The position numbers and the translations under genes are program-made. Under the pieces are notes generated by a model, which saw only the letters and a list, made by a program, of their open reading frames with translations, was not told where the DNA came from and made no database searches. This document shows positions 26,460 to 34,645 of a stretch of DNA of 64,000 nucleotides, in pieces; positions within the stretch are counted from its first letter, which is position 1, and each line of letters opens with the position of its first letter. The stretch comes from an uncultured Candidatus Melainabacteria bacterium (lineage in GTDB: Bacteria > Cyanobacteriota > Vampirovibrionia > Gastranaerophilales > Gastranaerophilaceae), in contig CAKVLN010000007.1 in the NCBI GenBank assembly GCA_934757275.1, forward strand, positions 1 through 64,000, read 5' to 3'.

Positions 26460-26498
26460 GTATACTTTATTTACTGATTACATATATATAAAGTATAC
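26460..26498 (-). promoter_or_regulatory. Inverted-repeat operator upstream of the RHH gene
   Basis: GTATACTTTAT (26460-26470) and ATAAAGTATAC (26488-26498) are perfect 11-bp inverted repeats separated by 17 bases. They lie about 25 bases before the RHH start codon, overlapping possible -10 sequences. Confidence 0.6.
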
Positions 26499-26548
26499 AA
26501 GTTTTAAAAAATTGCCTTTTTTGTTCTCTTTTGTGAAGTTTTGTAAAG

Positions 26549-27787
26549 TTAAATTTTAAATTTGCAAATATCCCTGCGGTAAGACTTGCCCTTAAACTCT
26601 ATCTCTTCCGCCTCTTCGTACATTTTTTCAACTGCCTTTGCAACAGTAGTTCCAGAAGTCGTTAATATAATATTTGAGCCATTATTTGCTTCGTATTCTA
26701 AATATTTGTTCTTATTCACATTTGGATAGAAAGTAGCTTTTGTTTCTTCGTCAAGTTTATCTAAGCCCATTATCGCATTTTCTACATTCTCTTTATTTTT
26801 GCAAGTCAAAACGAGAGAGGTTGAATATTTGTTGAATAGATTTATTCCTTCGACCTCATCGCTAAATGAGCCTACAACGCAAGATTTAAACAAGTTATAC
26901 AAATCTTCGTCCAAAACCTCCAGCACTGCAGCCGCATCACAATCTTGCATAAAAGCTTGCCACCCTAGAACAAAAATTCGTCCATCTTCTGTCAAAATTC
27001 CGTTCACACCAAGAATACCCAAGTAAGGATTGCCCTCAATTTCACAATAATCAAGCGTTGGGTAAATCACATTATCCATCAAATAATATTCTTGCTCAAG
27101 GCTAAGTTTATAATTTGGAGAACATGCGCCCATTCCATTAGTCAACTGACCGCCATCACCTTCTAGCGAGTGTTTATAAGTAATTGAAGAGCCTATTGGC
27201 AAAGCCTTATACCCATCGGTTATTGTATAAAAAGAAAATGGTGTGCCATAAATATAATCTTCTATTATAATACGTTTATTTTTTTCAATAAAGCTTGAAT
27301 CTAAAAGAATTTTAGCAGTTGAAGAAGATGTGAAAACTGTTGCACTATTGGCATCATCATTCTTTAAAACAAAAGGGTTTTTCAAATTTTTGATATAATC
27401 CATTACCATATTTTGTTTTTCAAAAATTCCAAACTTAGGTGTTGGTATACGAAGTTTGTACAAAACTTTTTTTGCCAAAGCTTTATCAAAAATAAGTTTA
27501 CAAGCACTTTTCACTGGAGCAAAAATTGGCTGATTGTTTTGGTTAAATTGTTCAACAATTTCAGTATTCAAGGCTTTTTGAGATACAGGTATTGTTAAAT
27601 CAATGTCATTTTCCATAACAAATTCTAAAAGTTCGTTAATAGCGTCTTCTCTTATATCAAGACAAGTAGCAAACTCTTTTATTGTGTCACTAGTTGGAGT
27701 TACAAAAACCTCATGCTTTTCTGCCAGTTTTTTTGCCAAAGCGTATTCTTTTGCGCCATTTCCTATAATTAAAATCTTCTTGCTCAT
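26549..27787 (-). CDS. PurD-like ATP-grasp protein with eroded active site
   Basis: 412 aa, co-linear with phosphoribosylamine-glycine ligase: N-domain KILIIGNGAKEYALAKKLAE, an ATP-grasp middle with FVLKNDDANSATVF, and GGQLTNGMGACSP, the counterpart of the PurD DGPNTGGMGA loop. The normal N-terminal GxGGREHAL is GNGAKEYAL here. The metal-binding 'E-x-N-x-R-x-G-DPE' reads FVLGWQAFMQDCDA, so the usual acid/Asn ligands and DPE are gone. It may have lost ligase activity, or it may have acquired another role. It seems to be translated from a leaderless mRNA (TATAAT six bases before ATG). Confidence 0.7.
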   Translation of the reverse strand: MSKKILIIGNGAKEYALAKKLAEKHEVFVTPTSDTIKEFATCLDIREDAINELLEFVMENDIDLTIPVSQKALNTEIVEQFNQNNQPIFAPVKSACKLIFDKALAKKVLYKLRIPTPKFGIFEKQNMVMDYIKNLKNPFVLKNDDANSATVFTSSSTAKILLDSSFIEKNKRIIIEDYIYGTPFSFYTITDGYKALPIGSSITYKHSLEGDGGQLTNGMGACSPNYKLSLEQEYYLMDNVIYPTLDYCEIEGNPYLGILGVNGILTEDGRIFVLGWQAFMQDCDAAAVLEVLDEDLYNLFKSCVVGSFSDEVEGINLFNKYSTSLVLTCKNKENVENAIMGLDKLDEETKATFYPNVNKNKYLEYEANNGSNIILTTSGTTVAKAVEKMYEEAEEIEFKGKSYRRDICKFKI

Positions 27788-27793
27788 AGGTTT

Positions 27794-27799
27794 ATTATA
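27794..27799 (-). promoter_or_regulatory. -10 box giving a leaderless purD-like mRNA
   Basis: On the minus strand TGTTATAAT ends six bases before the ATG at 27787 (extended -10 with TG). There is no Shine-Dalgarno sequence. The -35 region is weak (TTTCTA). Confidence 0.45.
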
Positions 27800-27825
27800 A
27801 CATAAGCAAGAGTTTTAGAAATAAG

Positions 27826-27864
27826 AGATTGGGTCGAAAAAGCAAAGCTTTTTCGACCCAATCT
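27826..27864. terminator. 18-bp perfect hairpin downstream of the aldolase gene
   Basis: AGATTGGGTCGAAAAAGC pairs perfectly with GCTTTTTCGACCCAATCT around AAA. On the minus strand it is followed by CTCTTATTTCT, a weak T-tract. It lies 42 bases after the aldolase stop and probably ends that transcript. Confidence 0.6.
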
Positions 27865-27905
27865 AAATATCAATTTAACCAATTGACAACATGCCAAATT
27901 GATTA

Positions 27906-28865
27906 TTAGTCATCAGCGTGACCAGCTGTACCAAGAACGTCACGCATTTTGTGCATAACCATTTCTTTAACTGCAGTTCTACCAGGTCCCATGTATTCAC
28001 GAGGGTCAAATTTTTCAGGGTGTTCAATGAAAAATTCTCTGATAGTAGAAGTCATAGCCAATCTCAAGTCTGTATCGATGTTGATTTTAGCTACACCGTG
28101 TTTAGAAGCGTAGTTAAGCATATCTTCTGGAACACCTTGAGCATCTGGTAAGTTACCACCGTATTTATTACATTTAGCAACAAATTCAGCAGGAACTGAA
28201 GATGAACCGTGAAGAACGATTGGGTAATCACCAAAACCAGCTTCTTTAAGAGCATCTTTAATTTCTTTCAATCTGTCGAAATCTAATTTAGCTTCACCTT
28301 TGAATTTGTATGCACCGTGAGAAGTACCAATAGCAATTGCTAATGAATCACAACCAGTTTGTTTAACAAATTCTACTGCTTCGTGAACGTTAGTATATTT
28401 AGCATCTTTAGCATCAACGTTAACGTCATCTTCAACACCAGCTAATTTACCAAGTTCAGCTTCTACAGAAACTCCTCTTTCGTGAGCATATTCAACAACT
28501 TTCTTAGTAAGAGCTACGTTTTCTTCAAATGGGAATCTTGAACCATCAATCATAACAGAAGAGAAACCGCCATCAATACAAGCTTTACAAATTTCAAAAT
28601 CAGCACCGTGATCTAAGTGTAAAGCGATAGGCACTGTTGTTGTTGCCAATGCAGCTTCTACTAATTTAATAAGGTATGTTTGGTTAGCATATTTTCTAGC
28701 ACCAGCTGAAACTTGAAGAATGATTGGTGATCTTGTTTCTTCAGCAGCTTCTGCAATACCTTGCAAAATTTCCATGTTGTTTACGTTGTAAGCACCGATA
28801 GCGTATCCGCCAGCTAATGCTTTTTTGAACATTTCGCCTGTTCCTACTAATTTTCTTTCACTCAT
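27906..28865 (-). CDS. fba: Class II fructose-bisphosphate aldolase
   Basis: This zinc-dependent aldolase splits fructose-1,6-bisphosphate in glycolysis. The 319-aa sequence shows the metal and catalytic residues in ALHLDHGADF (His and Asp), SVMIDGSRF, EAELGKLAG, GTSHGAYKF and VLHGSSSVP, and the phosphate loop KINIDTDLR. Length fits the FbaA/tagatose-bisphosphate aldolase family, and glycolytic use is the more likely of the two. AAAGGAG precedes the ATG. Monocistronic. Confidence 0.93.
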   Translation of the reverse strand: MSERKLVGTGEMFKKALAGGYAIGAYNVNNMEILQGIAEAAEETRSPIILQVSAGARKYANQTYLIKLVEAALATTTVPIALHLDHGADFEICKACIDGGFSSVMIDGSRFPFEENVALTKKVVEYAHERGVSVEAELGKLAGVEDDVNVDAKDAKYTNVHEAVEFVKQTGCDSLAIAIGTSHGAYKFKGEAKLDFDRLKEIKDALKEAGFGDYPIVLHGSSSVPAEFVAKCNKYGGNLPDAQGVPEDMLNYASKHGVAKINIDTDLRLAMTSTIREFFIEHPEKFDPREYMGPGRTAVKEMVMHKMRDVLGTAGHADD

Positions 28866-29090
28866 GTGAGTTCTCCTTTTCTAATATTTGGAATAAATTT
28901 GTCGAATGAAAATAACCTTTTGGCTCTCTTTTCCGCCTTCATTTACTCCCTATTCTATAATAATTTATATTGATTTATACCCTAAAAATTACTACAAATA
29001 TGAATAAAAGTAAAGAGTAGTATTAATCTTTAACTTGCATATTATAAAATAATATTATAGAATATTTTAATTAATAGGAGTTGTGTGTAC

Positions 29091-29426
29091 ATGCGAATAA
29101 ATCAAATAAGCAATAGCAATTTTAAGGGAATAAAACTTTCATCAAATGACTACTACAAAACAAGAGAAATTGCCAAAAAGTTAGAAAATCAAGGTTACTA
29201 TTGTCTTGGACATAAAACAATATTTTGCAGTAACACGAATGCTGATAAAATTAATCTTGGACAACAAATAAGAAACAAAGCTCACTTTTTTGATAATAGA
29301 TTTGGTGCAATTTTCTTGCCTTGGAGTCAAGAAGCTTACTTGATGTCTACGCCTCAAAATGAACAGAAAATATATAATCTTGTAAGAGAATATGATGAAG
29401 GCGCATGTCTTAATTTAGCAATATAA
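29091..29426 (+). CDS. Small protein with lineage-type N-terminus
   Basis: 111 aa from ATG 29091 (TAGGAG is ten bases upstream; a GTG six bases before ATG is the alternative). It opens MRINQISNSNFKGIKLSSND, the clearest case of the 'INxIxxxNFKG' opening in this window. The rest is soluble, with SQEAYLMSTPQNEQKIYNLV near the end. There is no signal peptide or membrane helix. Function unknown. A bidirectional terminator follows. Confidence 0.6.
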   Translation: MRINQISNSNFKGIKLSSNDYYKTREIAKKLENQGYYCLGHKTIFCSNTNADKINLGQQIRNKAHFFDNRFGAIFLPWSQEAYLMSTPQNEQKIYNLVREYDEGACLNLAI

Positions 29427-29443
29427 ATTTTTATTTTTTATAA

Positions 29444-29480
29444 AAAAAAGAGAACGATAGAAAAAATCGCTCTCTTTTTT
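29444..29480. terminator. Bidirectional terminator
   Basis: AAAAAAGAGA(a)CGAT pairs with ATCG(c)TCTCTTTTTT, with A-tract on one side and T-tract on the other. It serves the convergent genes ending at 29426 and 29512. Confidence 0.85.
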
Positions 29481-29511
29481 TATTGTTCAGAACTTCTGAA
29501 TATAATTTTTA

Positions 29512-30516
29512 CTATGCTTTCATAGCGTTTTCAACTGCAACGGCAACTGCAACTGTAGCACCTACCATTGGGTTGTTACCCATACCAATTACACCCATCA
29601 TTTCAACGTGTGCAGGTACAGAAGATGAACCAGCGAATTGAGCATCACCGTGCATTCTACCCATAGTATCAGTCATACCATAAGATGCAGGACCAGCTGC
29701 AACGTTATCTGGGTGAAGAGTTCTACCAGTACCACCACCAGAAGCTACTGAGAAGTATTTTCTACCATTTTCCCAGCACCATTTTTTGTATGTACCAGCA
29801 ACAGGGTGTTGGAATCTAGTTGGGTTAGTTGAGTTACCAGTAATAGAAACATCAACACCTTCTTTAACCATGATTGCAACGCCTTCGTTAACATCATCAG
29901 CACCATAGCATCTAACTTTTGCTCTTTCACCGTCAGAATATGGAGTTTCTTTAACGATTTTTAATTCGCCAGTTTTGTAATCGTATTCAGTTTCAACTGA
30001 TGTGAAACCATTGATTCTAGCGATAATGTGAGCAGCATCTTTACCAAGACCGTTTAAGATAACTCTTAAAGGATTTTTTCTAACTTTGTTAGCGTTTCTA
30101 GCGATACCAATAGCACCTTCTGCAGCTGCGAATGATTCGTGACCAGCTAAGAAACAGAAACAGTTAGTTTCTTCTCTTAACAACATAGCTGCTAAGTTAC
30201 CGTGACCAATACCAACTTGTCTTCTGTCACCTACTGAACCAGGAACTGCAAATGCTTGCAAACCCAAACCGATTGCTTCAGCAGCTTCTGCAGCAGTTTT
30301 GATACCTTTTTTAATAGCAATAGCGCAACCTAGAGTATAAGCCCAAGAAGCGTTATCGAAAGCGATTGGCTGAATGCCTTTAACAATAGCATCTACATCG
30401 ATGCCTTTTGATAAGCATAGTTCACGAGCATCTTCCAAAGATTTAAAACCATATTCTGGTAAAACTTTGCGAAGAGTAGCTTCACGTCTATCTTGTCCTT
30501 CAAATTTTACTGTCAT
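29512..30516 (-). CDS. GGGtGRT protein
   Basis: 334 aa. The name-giving motif is present as SVASGGGTGRTLHPDN, with further conserved glycines in GRMHGDAQFAGSSSVPAHVEMMGVIGMGNNPMVGA. The family (GGGtGRT, PF14057) is found mostly in anaerobes and is usually encoded beside a NifU-like Fe-S scaffold, as here. Its biochemical role is not established. AAGGAAA precedes the ATG. The Fe-S gene lies 119 bases upstream on the same strand. Confidence 0.9.
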   Translation of the reverse strand: MTVKFEGQDRREATLRKVLPEYGFKSLEDARELCLSKGIDVDAIVKGIQPIAFDNASWAYTLGCAIAIKKGIKTAAEAAEAIGLGLQAFAVPGSVGDRRQVGIGHGNLAAMLLREETNCFCFLAGHESFAAAEGAIGIARNANKVRKNPLRVILNGLGKDAAHIIARINGFTSVETEYDYKTGELKIVKETPYSDGERAKVRCYGADDVNEGVAIMVKEGVDVSITGNSTNPTRFQHPVAGTYKKWCWENGRKYFSVASGGGTGRTLHPDNVAAGPASYGMTDTMGRMHGDAQFAGSSSVPAHVEMMGVIGMGNNPMVGATVAVAVAVENAMKA

Positions 30517-30635
30517 ATTTTATTTCCTTATTTTCTTATTTTTTCTAGTAGTTTACAATTTGAGATTGACTTTTTTGTAAAACAAACTTGTAGTTTTACA
30601 AGATGTCAACCGACCCAATGTTTACATGCGTAGTG

Positions 30636-31337
30636 CTATTCTTCTCTTGGATCAATATACTTAACCGCATCAGCAAATCTGCCGTAAGTACCGATATTCT
30701 TTTCATAAGCTTCTTTTGGATCAACACCTTTTTTGATAGCGTCCATAACTTTTCCAAGGTTAACGAATTGGTAACCGATTACTTCGTCATTCTTATCAAG
30801 ACCCATCTTCAAGATGTAACCTTCTGTAAGGCTAAGGTATCTAACACCCTTTTGTTTAGTTGAGTGAATTGTACCTGTCATTGAGCAAAGACCTTTACCT
30901 AAGTCTTCAAGACCTGCACCGATTGGAAGACCATTTTCAGAGAAAGCTGATTGAGTTCTACCATAAACGATTTGCAAGAATAATTCTCTCATAGCTACGT
31001 TAATAGCGTCACAAACAAGGTCTGTGTTCAAAGCTTCTAAGATTGTTTTGCCTGGAAGAATTTCACCAGCCATAGCAGCAGAGTGAGTCATACCAGAACA
31101 ACCAATAGTTTCAACTAAAGCTTCTTGGATAACGCCTTCTTTAACGTTTAAAGTAAGTTTGCAAGTACCTTGTTGAGGGGCACAGCAACCGCAACCGTGA
31201 GTAAGACCAGAAATGTCTTTAATTTCTTTACATTTTGTCCATTCACCTTCTTGTGGAATAGGAGCCGGAGTTCCTTTTATACCACGATGTACACAACACT
31301 TTTCTTCGATTTCGTGTGTAATTTCAATTTTGCCCAT
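30636..31337 (-). CDS. Iron-sulfur cluster scaffold-like protein
   Basis: 233 aa. Cysteine-rich segments (CCVHRG near residue 14, GCGCCAPQQGTC near 50, IGCSGMTHSAAMAGEIL near 80) resemble the NifU/IscU-type scaffold proteins that accompany GGGtGRT proteins. VQE-like and VETIGCSGM patterns match the scaffold fold. It probably assembles or carries an Fe-S cluster, with the GGGtGRT protein as its partner. AAGGAGG lies before the ATG. Upstream (31338-31723) is a 386-base gap with a dispersed repeat and no gene. Confidence 0.8.
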   Translation of the reverse strand: MGKIEITHEIEEKCCVHRGIKGTPAPIPQEGEWTKCKEIKDISGLTHGCGCCAPQQGTCKLTLNVKEGVIQEALVETIGCSGMTHSAAMAGEILPGKTILEALNTDLVCDAINVAMRELFLQIVYGRTQSAFSENGLPIGAGLEDLGKGLCSMTGTIHSTKQKGVRYLSLTEGYILKMGLDKNDEVIGYQFVNLGKVMDAIKKGVDPKEAYEKNIGTYGRFADAVKYIDPREE

Positions 31338-31507
31338 TTGACCTCCTTATTAATCAAAAATAAAGCTATTTTAATTTCCAATACAAGTATTATATTACAA
31401 ACAAAATGCTTTTTTAATTATGAGAGAAAATTTTTCAATTTGTTACAAATAAGGAAATGTCGTAATAAAAGAAGGTGGTTATTTGTTTATTTGGCGTCTT
31501 GAAAACA

Positions 31508-31540
31508 CCTCACCCTTGCCCTCTACTTTAAGGAGAGGGA
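31508..31540. repeat. Dispersed repeat CCTCACCC-type, copy 2
   Basis: CCTCACCCTTGCCCTCT followed by AGGAGAGGGA, forming a short stem. It belongs to the same family as 24554-24586 and 41109-41140. It is the only notable element in the gap 31338-31723. Confidence 0.6.
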
Positions 31541-31723
31541 GCTAAAGTCGCTCAGTTAGCGCATTATAAAAAACAATATTTAATACGAACTTATTCACCT
31601 ATTCACTTTTTTACCCATTCACTCAAACATGTAAATATTTGTAACAATACTTTTCGCACCTCTAAAGTTTTTAAAATTTATGCCGATATAGATTATGTAA
31701 GACTAAAGATTAGAGGTTTTGTT

Positions 31724-33316
31724 ATGGCTGGTGAAATTCAGACACTATTTAATAAATATCAGCAAAAATACCCGCTTTATACAAAAGAAGCAATTGTTGA
31801 CACAATGTTGAAAGACGGGGTGATTACGCCTGATATTGCCAAGAAAATTAAATCAGGAACTAGTTTGTTTTTATTAGACAACAGTTTTTCAAATAAAACC
31901 TCAAGTAAAGATTTGAATATGACCGAGATTTTTGGAGGTAGTTTTAGCAAACAAAAGCCCAAGGCTAAATCAAAAACAAATTTTAACAGACGAATCGAGG
32001 CAACTTTCCAATCAAAAACTCAAGGTGATTGTTGGCTTTTATCAGATATTAACGCATTAAATTGCACAGAATGGGGACGCAAAGCTATATACGATGCAAT
32101 TCTTCCAGATACAAACAATAGTGGCGGAGTTACTATAAAGTTCAAAGGTTCACCATTAAAACAAAAATCTTTTCATATTTCAGCTGATGAAATCGTCAAA
32201 GCCAGAAAAAGCAGGAATTACGCTAAAAGTGACGACGACATGATAGCGTTTGAACTAGCTACAGAAAAGCTTTCAAAAATGATAGAAAAGGCTGGTTTAG
32301 GCAAAAGAGTTACAGGCTTTGATGGGCAAATCAATCACAAATCTTATATCGCTGGTGGCGGCATGTATGATAAAAATGGTGACACAATGGACATTTCAAC
32401 GCTTATCACTGGCAGAAAAGATGTTATGATATCTTTTACGCAGGAAACAAAAGTTCCTGAAAAATTCTTGCAAAATTTGGCTAAAAACAAAAACAACACA
32501 GCTTCAGTTTGCACATTTAATTCAATGCATGACGTTATGGGAAGAGCAAAAGATGACCCAATTCATGGTAATCACGCCTACGCAATTAAAAATATTGAAT
32601 ACGGAAAATCAGTGACAGTAATCGACCCTTATCATGCTGATAAAGAAATAAAGTTATCATGGAAAAAATTTTTGTACGACATAGAACGTATTACAATCTC
32701 AGCAAAAGATAATTCTGTAAAAAATGAATTAGAAAGTTTAATTCCACAACAATTGAAAAATGAAATTACAAATGCAGGTAGAGATTCTGCAAAAATGAAT
32801 GATAAAAATTCGCAAAGACAGATTGATGTTAAAATTTGGGAAAAAACGTTTCCCGAAGTAGCAAAAATTCTTATCGGTTTTGATATTCCAAAAGAAGAAG
32901 TTAATCTAAAAGCAGTAAACAACATCATCAAAACAGATTTTCTTAAAAAGAATGATTTCTCTTTAACTTACGATGGACTATCAAGGGAAATTCCTTTTGA
33001 CAAAAGAACGCAATCTACGCAAAAAGTAAACAAGGATAATGTACTTTTGCTGCTTGAAGTTAAACCTGATTTTATCAAATTTTTAGATAAATTCAAATCT
33101 GGCTGGGGTAAAGGCGAAGAAAAGAAACAACTTATTTCGCCAATAATCAACGCATTAGCAGAAAAAGCAAAAGAGGTAGAAATCGACTCTAAAACAATTA
33201 CCGATTTTAAGACAAAATGCAACAAGGAACTCAATGCCATTTTTTATACTGATGAAAATGCAATACAAAAAGAAGTTGAAAACATAATAAGGTTAATCAA
33301 AGCAAAAGCACATTAG
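31724..33316 (+). CDS. Calpain-like cysteine protease
   Basis: 530 aa, no signal peptide. The papain-fold calpain (C2) signature is visible as QSKTQGDCWLLSDINAL (catalytic Cys about residue 102), and further on GNHAYAIKNIEYGKSVTVID (catalytic His about residue 287) followed by DPYH. Here Asp takes the place of the usual Asn of NPWG. The N-terminal 80 residues and the last 200 are unassigned. Bacterial calpains are rare and may act on host or cell proteins. TAGAGG precedes the ATG. The stop overlaps the convergent EF-hand gene by four bases. Confidence 0.75.
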   Translation: MAGEIQTLFNKYQQKYPLYTKEAIVDTMLKDGVITPDIAKKIKSGTSLFLLDNSFSNKTSSKDLNMTEIFGGSFSKQKPKAKSKTNFNRRIEATFQSKTQGDCWLLSDINALNCTEWGRKAIYDAILPDTNNSGGVTIKFKGSPLKQKSFHISADEIVKARKSRNYAKSDDDMIAFELATEKLSKMIEKAGLGKRVTGFDGQINHKSYIAGGGMYDKNGDTMDISTLITGRKDVMISFTQETKVPEKFLQNLAKNKNNTASVCTFNSMHDVMGRAKDDPIHGNHAYAIKNIEYGKSVTVIDPYHADKEIKLSWKKFLYDIERITISAKDNSVKNELESLIPQQLKNEITNAGRDSAKMNDKNSQRQIDVKIWEKTFPEVAKILIGFDIPKEEVNLKAVNNIIKTDFLKKNDFSLTYDGLSREIPFDKRTQSTQKVNKDNVLLLLEVKPDFIKFLDKFKSGWGKGEEKKQLISPIINALAEKAKEVEIDSKTITDFKTKCNKELNAIFYTDENAIQKEVENIIRLIKAKAH

Positions 33317-33804
33317 CTTACTAGTCCTTGAATATCTTCAACAAATTCCTTAACATCAGTAACTACGTTTTTAGAATATTTATTATAGAAATTAGACGCT
33401 TGCTTGCGAGCAAAATCAAAGAGTTGCGAGCGGTTGTCATTACCTAGGTTTGAGTTATCTAACAAAGAGGTGAAAAAAGTTACCGCCTCCGAAGTTGTAA
33501 CATTGCCATCACCATTCAAATCAAGAATATTAGTTTCATTAACTTTTTCTGGTGCTTGCTGAGAACCTAATGCCTCCATTTGGTCTTGCACCTTTTCAGA
33601 AAAATCAACATTTTCTATTTGCATACCAGCTGGCATTCCAAGTGATGCAAAAATATTATTGCTCTCTTCCTTTGGCTTCGTTTCCATTTGTTTTTCTAAC
33701 AAATCAGAAAAAGTCGTATCATTCAAATCAAGTTGTTGAAGAGGTTTTTGCCCACCAACACCAACTGAAGATATTCCACCTATAAAATTTGACACTAAAC
33801 TCAT
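33313..33804 (-). CDS. EF-hand-containing protein
   Basis: 163 aa. A single EF-hand loop, DLNGDGNVTTSEAVTFF (about residues 95-111), matches the calcium-binding DxNGDGxVTxxE pattern. The N-terminal part (residues 1-90) is polar, with FSDLLEKQMETKPKEE, and has no signal peptide or membrane segment. The C-terminus is helical (FARKQASNFYNKYSKN). Its start faces the secreted-protein gene at 33901 and its end overlaps the calpain gene, though on the opposite strand. Calcium binding is inferred from the loop alone. Confidence 0.55.
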   Translation of the reverse strand: MSLVSNFIGGISSVGVGGQKPLQQLDLNDTTFSDLLEKQMETKPKEESNNIFASLGMPAGMQIENVDFSEKVQDQMEALGSQQAPEKVNETNILDLNGDGNVTTSEAVTFFTSLLDNSNLGNDNRSQLFDFARKQASNFYNKYSKNVVTDVKEFVEDIQGLVS

Positions 33805-33850
33805 ACCTTTATTATATATATTTATCTTAATTTACAACTCCTGCAAACAG

Positions 33851-33879
33851 TTGAACTCCGAGAAAAGTTAAGATATAAT
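33851..33879 (+). promoter_or_regulatory. Strong sigma-70 promoter
   Basis: TTGAAC (33851-33856), 17 bases, TATAAT (33874-33879). It drives the secreted-protein gene at 33901, whose ribosome-binding site GGGAGA follows. Confidence 0.65.
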
Positions 33880-33900
33880 ATTTCCTACTGGGAGATTTTC

Positions 33901-34548
33901 ATGAAAAAGATTTTATTGAGTTTAATATTGGCTGGTTCAGTTGGTCTAAGCGTTAGTGCGAGTGAGCTTCAAAACATTGAATACAAAAATTTGAAAAATA
34001 AAGCACACATCACTTATAACGCAGAACTTGATAGTTGGTCAAACAAAGTTGACAAAAAAGCAGGCAATTATTACACAAAAAGTGTTGATGAAAATGGGTA
34101 CATAGAATACCTAACACCAGATGACACATTCGCTTTTACTACAAATTGCAATTACGAATTTTTGAAAGGCAAAGACTTTATCGGATATTCTAATTCAGAC
34201 TTAAAGTTCTATGATTTTGCTCTAATTGATGGCGAATTAACAAAACGAGAATTAACAGAAGAAGAAGTGCAAAACTTATTCCCAGATTTTAAGATAATCA
34301 AAATTTCAGAATTTAGTCCAAATACAAACTCGTTAAAAATAAAGAAACATGGACATAAAGAAAAATTTATAATTTTAAACGACACAGAAAGATGTTTTGA
34401 CAATTATTCTTTTACGTCTGGAAACGCAAAATTTAACACATACCATTTAGCGGGGTTTATTGAAATTACAAAAAAAGGCATGATTCAATTCTCTCATTTT
34501 GGAGAAAATTCTCAAAAGACACCATGGTTTGTTTTGCTTTTGAGATAG
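33901..34548 (+). CDS. Secreted protein of unknown function
   Basis: 215 aa with a signal peptide (MKKILLSLILAGSVGLSVSA). The mature protein is hydrophilic, rich in N, K, Y and F, with no cysteine pattern beyond a few residues, and ends SQKTPWFVLLLR. No family was recognised. It has its own promoter and a shared terminator, so it is monocistronic. Confidence 0.6.
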   Translation: MKKILLSLILAGSVGLSVSASELQNIEYKNLKNKAHITYNAELDSWSNKVDKKAGNYYTKSVDENGYIEYLTPDDTFAFTTNCNYEFLKGKDFIGYSNSDLKFYDFALIDGELTKRELTEEEVQNLFPDFKIIKISEFSPNTNSLKIKKHGHKEKFIILNDTERCFDNYSFTSGNAKFNTYHLAGFIEITKKGMIQFSHFGENSQKTPWFVLLLR

Positions 34549-34578
34549 AAGATTTAAGTTTATATTATTAATAAAATA

Positions 34579-34611
34579 AAAAGAGGCGCAAACGAAGTTT
34601 GCGCCTCTTTT
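34579..34611. terminator. Bidirectional terminator
   Basis: AAAAGAGGCGCAAAC (34579-34593) pairs with GTTTGCGCCTCTTTT (34597-34611) around GAA. It lies between the convergent secreted-protein gene and oadB. A smaller stem TCAGGC/GCCTGA follows at 34625-34639. Confidence 0.85.
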
Positions 34612-34645
34612 AACCTTTTATCAATCAGGCAATGCCTGATTTTCC

